From: Dolomedes plantarius
Lineage: Eukaryota; Arthropoda; Arachnida; Araneae; Dolomedidae
Assembly (NCBI GenBank): GCA_907164885.2
Contig: OU015491.1
Coordinates: 113,467,194-113,531,193, forward strand
Direction of reading: 5' to 3'
Length of the DNA: 64,000 bases
Shown: positions 55,699 to 64,000 of the stretch, one piece after another
Layout: each line of letters opens with the position of its first letter
Position numbering within the stretch: the stretch's first letter is position 1
The notes under the pieces: model-generated
Database searches by the model: none
What the model was told of the DNA's origin: nothing
Seen by the model: the letters and a program-made list of their open reading frames with translations, nothing else
Made by a program: the position numbers and the translations under genes

Positions 55699-56406
55699 GG
55701 CGACAATGGACCTTCAGATTGACACAAAAATTTCCCCAAAACAATTTTTTTCTTTCCAGAAAATGATTCTGCAACTCATCAGCTTTAAATTAAAAAAAGT
55801 ATGTTAATACGATCATTATTAACCGAGTTATAAGTATTTTTTTCAAACGTAAACAATGGGAATGTTAGTCAAATTAAAACTTTAAATGCCATTTTCTCAA
55901 AACATGTTTTCATGTCGTACCGGTAAGTTCAAAATGTTCCATGCGTCATAATTTCTCTTGAATTTTCACAAAATTTCATAAAATGATTATTTATATATGT
56001 TAGAATAAAACTTAGTAATCAATACATTATACTATTTTAAAATAACTTAAAATTGTTACAATAAAATATTTTTTTTTATAAAATTTTGCATAAAATGACC
56101 AATTTTTATCGATTTATTTTCTAGTTTTTATAAATGACTGTAAATCAAATATTGCTACTAATTTTTATTATAACTATATAAAGCTAGCTTAAGAGAGAAA
56201 ATTAGATATCGAGACAAAAATTAATGCGCATGGAGCATTTTTAAATAGAGAAATTAACAAACTGATTTTAATTAATATCTTAATTAATTACATTCTGATA
56301 TTTTTATTTAGAATTTTCCATATCTAAACAACACTGTATAAATATACAAATTTTCATAGCAATTTGTTAATAAATAAAAAAAAGTTTTTCATGGTCCATT
56401 GTCGCT
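55699..56406. mobile_element. Non-autonomous DNA element with TTAA target duplication (708 bp)
   Basis: TTAA lies at 55695-55698 and 56407-56410. The left end GGCGACAATGGACC and the right end GGTCCATTGTCGCT are inverted copies over 13 of 14 bases. The interior is very AT-rich and has no open frame. TTAA duplications are the hallmark of piggyBac-type elements, but the terminal sequence is not one I can place, so the superfamily is open. Confidence 0.75.
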
Positions 56407-56410
56407 TTAA

Positions 56411-59180
56411 GTCCTTACGCGTCTCTACAAATAAATCGTTCTTACGGCTTTTATTAGCGCAATGAACTCGAATTAGTGTGTGAAATTATATTAATCTTTC
56501 GATGTATTACAACCGCATTTATTTTTGTAACCCAGTGAAACTCTCCGATATAAAAAACTCTTTTAAATTTTCTAAAACCTAGTAGCATATATGCCTTTTC
56601 TTGAAAACGATGCTGTTCTGAATCCCTTGTTGGACTCTCTCTAGGACAGACGGGTAGCTTGTAAGAGACAGGTCGTTTCAGCTTAAAACTCAAAGGTTCA
56701 GAAAGCTGTGAGGAAGTGTAAAATTTATCTGAATTAAATGTGGAGCCTAACAACCTAAAGTTCATTTATATGTTACATACTAGTGAGTCAAATTATAGTT
56801 TTTGACGGACGTAGATATTTAAAACGTACTAGTGGTAATTTTGCACTTTAGCACTTCTGATAAAGTACTAAACAGAAGGTATTATGTCATTATCCTTTAT
56901 AGAGAATCTATGCTCACTTCTACCCAGACTTGGGTGTATATAATTTGAAGTGGAACTCTATTTGTATTTTGTACAAACACAGTTTATACATGAAACATGT
57001 TAGTATTGAATTCGTTGCACCATATAATTGGCTTTTACAGCCATAAGCATACGTACACTTGTACGGAATGTATAAACACAGCTTTCAAGAACAATCATAT
57101 TTTTATACTCACGAACAGTAAGTCAAAACCAGCAGTACTGCCATGTAACTTCTGGCCCGCTAAGCACTAGCGCAGGATAAACCTTTTCAACCTTAACAAC
57201 CTCCCTTTTTATTAAGGACGCTGCGTGGTATGTATACTAAGCGCGTATGCCGAAATAGCATATCTGAAGCAGCTTCTTTAATTCATTAATTCAAAAGTTC
57301 GATTCTTGTGAATCGAATCTTGTGTATACCTTACACTTTCATAAAGGTTTTCTGGGTTTCAAGTGAGATTAGTGTATGTAAGGTTCTCTTTAAGACTGAA
57401 TACCTTACAATTAATATATTATTACTGATAGTCTACGCTATTATTACATTTGAACACAGAGGGTGTAAAATCCTTCATTTAGGCTATGTAAGCTTTTATT
57501 TTTAACCTGTGTAGTTTACGTACGCCAGAAAAGAATGGAATGGGTAATGTTAAATATGTAGATAAATGTATTCTTACCGTCAATAATTCATTCAACAGGT
57601 GATACAAAAGGCTATAACCTATTTGGGTAGTTTCAGAGATAGGAAAATATCTAACAGGAGCTTGTTACAATAAAGAAGCTGTCAAAAACAGAAATTCGAT
57701 GATATAATTCAATAAGGAATATTCTTACTCGTAAATGAGTTGTATATTTCAAGATAAAAATTTGCTGTTTTTGAAATTTGAATGAATATTATTATGTAGT
57801 GTATTATAACTAAAAAAATATTTTACTTTAACTCTGTTTTTCCTCTTAAAATTTACTTAATGTTTAAATAAAGTGTGTTTTTAAAGAGATTTTTTCATTC
57901 ACGTTTTTTGACTATACTAAAAAAATAATCTTAACCATTCTCAGGCACTAAAGAGAGGCACTCCTTAGAGGGGGGCTGCATTCGTTTTGGCGTTGACGAT
58001 TGCCATTCGTCGAACAAAAATTTATTTAAAATATTCTCTTTCTGTGCATTTCTTCAGCACATTTGTATCTAACATCAAGGTATGGTTTTTGTTTAACGGA
58101 TGACAGGTATTTTATTTCATTTTCAGCAAAGATGTAAGCAGTAAAAATTATTTGTATCTTTCACGCTTTTTGTGTGCCACGTGTTTGATTAATTATAAAT
58201 CTATGCTTCTTTTAATGAGTATTTCGCAATAATGGATCACGATCACGGGAGTGCGAATGATTGCGATGCAAATAAATACTATGTATCCGAATCGGAAAGG
58301 GATTTTTCTCATAGGAATGGTTCAGAGTTAAATTGAACCAAGTCCATGGAGAGTCAGCTCTGAGAAAGCAGATTTCTAAGTTGAACGGCCGTATTAGATG
58401 ACCATTGACTTTTATTTTTTCTGCTTTAGTAACGTTACATTTATACTACAGACTTGTTTTCTTATTACTTCAAAAAAACATGGCGTTTTCTCGGTACCTA
58501 GGCAGAGTTAGTATGAAATGTTAAAAAGTTTGATATGGTTCACTTTAACTCGGAATCCTTCATATAACGGACACTACTTCAGAACTGAATTGGAACTAGC
58601 CACTTAAAGCCGTCACACAATGCACCCAAGAAAAGGAGGTATGTAACGAACTTCAAAGTTTTAATTTTTCCGAAATTCCTCGAATTTAAAATAATTTTAA
58701 TGCAAGCAATGTGCTTGAATTTTAGTTTATTTCATAGAGGAAATGATAAAGCTGATTAAGACACTAATAGATATGCTAATCAGTGCGTTACTTTTAAAAT
58801 CTTTCAGACTTAAAGATCGACAATTTTGTTGGAATTAATCCTATAACTGAATATAAAGAAGCAACAGGACAATTGGTTGCAGCGAACGAGATGGAAAGGA
58901 ATTGCGAATAAGGAAAGAGAAAAGATAATTTTGGTGGTACTGCGATCCTAAACTATGCGTAGTGCCATGCCTCGAAATGTATCATACTAAGATAAACTAT
59001 ACGGGATGAAAAACATTTATATTAAGTTGTAAGCAAGATTTAACAAAATCCAAAACCTATTTATTAAATTCACTGAGCACAAATATTATTTTTCTAACAC
59101 GCACAAAGAATTGTCCCTACGGCAAACACAAATCTAAAGTCAAAGTGCTTGGAAAAGTCGTGAAATAAATAAATAAATAA
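56411..59180. other. AT-rich DNA, nothing recognised
   Basis: A 103-codon minus frame (56454-56765) has no domain I recognise. No repeats found. Confidence 0.5.
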
Positions 59181-59194
59181 TAATATATATATAT

Positions 59195-59248
<54 letters not shown>

Positions 59249-59311
59249 CTATATATATATACATACATTTATATATACACATAGATATATATACATACAT
59301 ATTTATACATA
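59181..59311. repeat. TA/CATA microsatellite left of the palindrome
   Basis: TA runs with ATACATAC and TCTATA interruptions. Confidence 0.92.
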
Positions 59312-59581
59312 CATAATTATAGGGTCTTAAGTAAATAACTGAACTCACATGGTTGACCAGTTAATGTCACTAATGCCCGAAGGGTGGTGACGTAAGAGAT
59401 GAATTGTAACGTTGAAATTATTTCTCTTATCCGGAGCATAAAGTGATTTTGAGAAATTTGGTTCAGCATAAAGTGAATACATGAACCACTATCTATATCT
59501 TACCCTCATTGGAACTCTTCTAAAACTTAAATTGAAATTTCTGATTACATTTTTGGTTGAAGAAATGTGTTAATATATATC

Positions 59582-59649
<68 letters not shown>

Positions 59650-59936
59650 CACATTTCCTCTAACACATGTCATACTAACACATTTCCTCAACCAAAAATA
59701 TAATCAGAAATTTCGATTTAAGTTTTAGAAGAGTTACAATGAGGGTAAGATATAGATAGTGGTTCATGTATTCACTTTATGCTGAAACAAATTTCTCAAA
59801 ATCTCTTTATGCTCCGGATAAGAGAAATAATTTCAACGTTACGACTCATCTCTTACGTCACCACCCTTCGGGCATTAGTGACATTAACTGGTCAACCATG
59901 TGAGTTCAGTTATTTACTTAAGTCCCTATAATTATG
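59312..59936. repeat. 625-bp palindrome with about 265-bp arms and a (TA)n centre
   Basis: The outer ends are CATAATTATAGGG and CCCTATAATTATG. Every block of the left arm (CTTAAGTAAATAACTGAACT, GCCCGAAGGGTGGTGACGTA, ATTATTTCTCTTATCCGGAG, GAACCACTATCTATATCTTA) recurs in reverse complement on the right at roughly 93-95 percent identity. The right arm has one extra repeat of about 31 bp near the centre (59647-59690, doubled AACACATTTCCTC). The centre is a (TA)n array. A transcript would fold into a long double-stranded RNA. It may be a foldback or MITE-type element with TA targets. Confidence 0.93.
59570..59646. repeat. (TA)n array at the palindrome centre
   Basis: About 75 bp of TA with CTCTG near the left and one GTATA. 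Confidence 0.93.
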
Positions 59937-61730
59937 GAGAAGTCTGTACGCTATAAATTCTTTCATGCCATCGCGGATATTTACTGGCACAATTCAATAA
60001 ATTATCGTCTTTGTTGTAGTCTTTGTATATTGACTCAACGAATTCCCTTGTTAGAGAATATCTTCTCACAAATTATGATCTGTCAAGAGTGGGAGTTATT
60101 TGGTGCAGAAAATAATTCACGTAATTGGTACCGATATTTCGTTCCCTCAAGTGAAAGAGAATTAGGAGCTAATATATCACACGCGAGATAAATCCTACGA
60201 ATTCACAGACGTTATATTAATGATGATTTAAACATTTTTCAGTTGTGAGTGAAAGCATGGGTTATAATTTTATATAAAAAAATAAACAAAGTTGAATGAT
60301 ATCTAGTGAATTTTCATTTATCTTGTTAACAATAATTTATTCACCAAATTTATAAAAAATCTTTCTGATACAAAACACATTTTATATTGATATGTTTTCC
60401 TTCATTTTTCAAAAAATATATAAAAAAAGTGTAGTATAATAATAATATTTGCTAAACAGTTATTCTGACTTATTAAAGAATATACAGGGTTCCCACCTAT
60501 ATCTTGGTCCGACTTGGCTAAATGACTGGTGCCGTAATTTTGAACCGAGTCAAGTGACGAGACCGGAACACTCGGCCCCTCCAGAGGTAAATTAGAGAAC
60601 ATGGAGGACATTGTAGCCACGCCCGATTTTACGTGCCTCGACCACAATTAGTGAACACGGTGGTAGATTTGTGCTACTTATTTTTTGTTCAAAATTTATG
60701 AAATTGATAAGGAAGACTTTTGATACTGTTTACCAAAAACTTTGGTATGCTTTTTACAAATCGACTTAAGGTAATTGAATTTGATTTATAACTTATTAAA
60801 AGGCAAAATTTTTATGAAAATCGGGATGGAATTCAGAAAAAAATCTCTCAAAAATTAACTATTTAAGGGATAAAATAATTCATACCCAGATTTATCTGTT
60901 ATAGAGTTTAAAGTGATCAAAATGCAAAATCGAGAAAATATCTTAAAAATTAAGTAGCAAGGAGCATGTTAAAATTTTGTTTATAAATTTCAAAATTTTT
61001 TAAAAAATCTTAAAATTGTAATGAGATTGGAAATTTCTTTTAAGGCATACTATATATTTATAGTGAAATGTATATATGTACAAAATTTCGTATCTCTATG
61101 ATGAAAAGTAAAAAAAAAAATTTTTACTCCACCGTTCCGTTCTCTAAATTTCCACTTTTTTGACACACAAAAACTTTTGATGTACTTTCTTAAATATCTA
61201 GTTGAATACTAATACTTGATTATATTTCTTAGAATCTAAAACTCTAGTGAACTGAAGCTTTGTAATGGTTTTACAAATTACTACTTGAAATAAAATATGC
61301 AAGTTATACTTTTGAAATCATATTTCATGTCAAATAAGTAATATTTTTGAGTTCATATAATATTTCCTTTTCAGTGTCCATCTTAGGTGCAGGTCCAAAA
61401 ATCACCTATTTCTAAAATAATCAATCAAAATGTTTTTTTTAAATACTTATCATGTTAAAACTTATTATTATATGCAAGATATAAGTAAAATCTACCTCAG
61501 AAGGCGGCAACGGAACTAGAAGTTACCTCCAATTTATCATTCCTACAAAAAATATTTTTGATAAGCAATTGTCAGAAACTTTTTGCCAGAGCGGCTGGAA
61601 GCCATCAATCAACGAACAATACTTTCGGCATTAGGATGATAAAAAAAACTGACAAAATGTTTGAAACGCTGAGGTAATTTTAAAAGAAACTCGTTTTTGT
61701 AAAGCTTAACGAAAGTTAAAGACACTGCAA
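59937..61730. other. AT-rich DNA, nothing firm
   Basis: A GC-richer patch at 60485-60670 starts TACAGGGTTCCCACC, which looks transposon-like, but I found no matching opposite end. Frames at 59934-60191 and 60402-60647 lack motifs. Confidence 0.45.
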
Positions 61731-62294
61731 AATTAGAAGCTTCAGAATTTTTTTTTCTGTTTCTTAAAAATAAATGAGAATATGACGTTTATTTTGTTTT
61801 CATTATAAACACTGGATTTTACATGTAATTTCATTATAACTCCCTTAAATTTAAAGAAAAAATTCTAAAAATAATATATGGAAGCTTGAGAAACAATGAT
61901 AAACATCCTAATAATAAATAGTTAATTAGAAGCTTAAGAATTTATTTCTGTTTCTTAAAAATAAATGAGATTATGACGTTTATTTTGATTTAATTATAAA
62001 CACTGGATTTTGCAAATAATTTCATTATTACTACCTGAAATTTAAAGAAAAAACTCTACAAATAATTTATGGAAGCTTGAGAAACATGATAAACATGTTA
62101 ATAAATAGTTAATTAGAAGCTTAAGAATTTTTTTCTGTTTCTTAAAAATAATGAGATTATGACGTTTAGATTGATTTAATTATAAACACTGGATTTTGCA
62201 TATAATTTCATTACCACTACCTGAAATTTAAAAAAACTCTAAAAATAATATGTTGAAGTTTGATAAACAATGATAAACATGCTAATAATAGATC
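61731..62294. repeat. Three-copy tandem repeat of about 190 bp
   Basis: Units begin AATTAGAAGCTT at 61731, 61924 and 62111 (193 and 187 bp). Shared anchors are TTTCTGTTTCTTAAAAATAA, ATTATAAACACTGGATTTT and AACATGATAAACATG-type ends. Units differ by about 10 percent. Confidence 0.93.
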
Positions 62295-64000
62295 GTAACA
62301 ATAAGAAGATTTTGAAATATTGTAACTTTAATTTGAATTTCATAAGGATAATCTTCTGACTGCAAGTGTATAATTTTAAAAAAATCTTTGTATGAGCATA
62401 GCATTAAACAGTTGAAACAACTTGATATAAGTGTCTATTAATCCTCAAGTAAATAGGTTTAGAATTTCACAGGTATTAAACCTTGAATAGTCTATGTCGT
62501 ACATTGTTTATATAAGATACATCGGCTACCGCTGCTTACGATATATTGTTTACTGTGACAATGTATAATTTTTGAATACATAAGGCATCGAATCTCATCA
62601 AATTCAACGCCCATTACTTCTGAAAATTGAGATTTTTCTTGATTTTTTTAAACCAAATTTCAGCATCTTAGATATCTCACAAAAAAATATTACTTCTATT
62701 CACAAAGCAACAGCAGTCAGATTTACTCAACAGACAACGTCACTTTCTGGTATTACATGGAATACCCTAGCAGAATTTACTGCCCATGAAATTAATCTAA
62801 AATCTATTTATGAATCTTAAACTATCATAGAAGATATATGCAAAATAGAGACTGTTAGTAGAAACAGCAGATCATGGTTTAGTGAAAATCTAGTTAAATT
62901 GCATTAATTATATGGAAAAAATACCATTAGTTTTACAGATTTTGCAGATATTACTCAATAGAAATAAATGATTTCCATATGCGTATTTAGCTTGTGGACG
63001 ATTATTAATCTGTTAGCTGGATAATTAATTGACATCTTTTTGTTTTATATGTAAATGAAGGCATCTTTGCCGTAATGCATAATATTCTGCAAAAATAATA
63101 TTATGATTATTTTAAATATGACTTTAAAATTTTGTAACACTAATATAAAATTACATTGACTCATTAATTCTTTCTATTTAATTAATTAATTAGTGAACAC
63201 GGACGTATTTTCTTCAAAATTTTTAAATCGTTTAATTAGACCTCCTGATTAATTGACTTTACTGTACGACATAAATTAAGAGCAAGTTTTTAATCTACTT
63301 TGAAAGTGAGTTTATAAAAATTCACCCCTGCGTAAAAAAATATTATAATTTCAGTTTTCAGTATTTACTTTTTTTTCCTTAACCATAATTAAATATATTA
63401 ACTAGAATGAAGCTGTTGGTGAAATTCTGTTGTCTTTTAAAAGAAAAGAAAGACACGGTTAGTTGTGCTATTATAATGAATTAATGATGTTTTTGAAAGG
63501 ACAAAAAACCTTTTGAAGTAACTTAATTGAAAATATATATTCCTCCAAACGTACATTTTTAAGTTGGCAGTAACAACAAGTGCATCCACATAGGGGGAAA
63601 AAAATTGGCAGTAAAATAATATCGATTAATTTTAGCAATCCATTTTGCTCCTTAGGGATTTTATTACACAATTAGTCAATAAATAGATAAATAAATAAAA
63701 AAATAAATGCAAAATTTAGAAAAGGTATTAAAAGTAAAATTTCCTCACTTTTAATAATTCTATTGACAGAATACCGGACTCGAACAAAACATTAACTGCA
63801 GACTATGGCAATCATTACCCAACAATGTGTTCACTATTTCAATGGAATTTTTACTAATAATGGAATATTGCACCAATAATTACTCTTTTTTCAATGGATT
63901 CACACTTTTAAATATCTCTATACAGGGGTAAAACCAATAAAATTTCTTTAATTTTTTTTTCTCGCGGCCACTAATATTTTAAAGAACTCACTAAAATATT
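62295..64000. other. AT-rich DNA, nothing recognised
   Basis: A small (AAAT)n-like run lies near 63676-63708. No supported gene, repeat or motif. Confidence 0.5.

Noticed and set aside
56454..56765. 103-codon minus-strand frame
   Set aside because: No recognisable domain, homologue or repeat relation.
60485..60670. DNA transposon end (TACAGGGTTCCCACC)
   Set aside because: No matching inverted end could be found downstream.

Overview
This window is a stretch of animal nuclear DNA with no host gene that I can defend. It is AT-rich, full of long (TA)n microsatellites, and every protein homology I recognise belongs to a mobile element. The mix points to an arthropod, most likely a chelicerate and probably a spider: several Tc1-like and mariner families, a Tigger/pogo family, tRNA-headed SINEs, solo LTRs, and a spider-style mariner relative with a DUF4817-type N-terminus. 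The species is inference; coding potential and repeat content are read from the sequence.

Layout. 1-5 kb: the 3' end of an LTR element (polypurine tract, then an LTR with TGTGACA/TGTCACA ends), a (TA)n array, a tRNA-like SINE head and a gutted mariner-like element (3714-4483). 5-11.4 kb: quiet AT-rich DNA with one small MITE (8727-8897). 11.4-14.65 kb: two complete but dead Tc1 elements, each with matching inverted repeats and TA target duplications, set in (TA)n tracts. 17.4-18.4 kb: an old Tc1 carcass. 19.8-20.6 kb: a GC-richer block with many TAAT sites that may be regulatory. 25-28 kb: a Tigger remnant carrying a 191-bp insertion flanked by a 14-bp duplication, two copies of one SINE, and a mariner carcass. 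29-32 kb: a SINE, a 53-bp minisatellite in two arrays, a hAT-like MITE and an orphan RNase H fragment of a LINE. About 33 kb: a possible LTR on the minus strand.

38.7-42.5 kb holds four end-to-end elements: a deleted mariner, a (TA)n tract, a nearly intact Tc1, a solo LTR and a second deleted mariner. 42.5-44.2 kb contains a 0.53-kb segment present twice, with a Tigger fragment between the copies. 44.2-47.7 kb has the longest (TA)n array and two copies of a pogo/Tigger-like element whose transposase remnant ends in a PCNA-binding-like motif. 48.2-49.1 kb is a different mariner-like carcass. 49.2-53.3 kb carries LINE-like 3' ends and a threefold 360-bp tandem repeat. 55.7-56.4 kb is a non-autonomous element with TTAA target duplications. 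59.3-59.9 kb is a 625-bp near-perfect palindrome. 61.7-62.3 kb is a threefold 190-bp tandem repeat.

Nothing here acts as a gene circuit. The window records serial transposition, with TA-targeting elements repeatedly landing in (TA)n tracts, followed by decay through nonsense mutations, frameshifts and internal deletions. I find no rRNA gene, no functional tRNA gene, no CRISPR array and no convincing spliced host exon.
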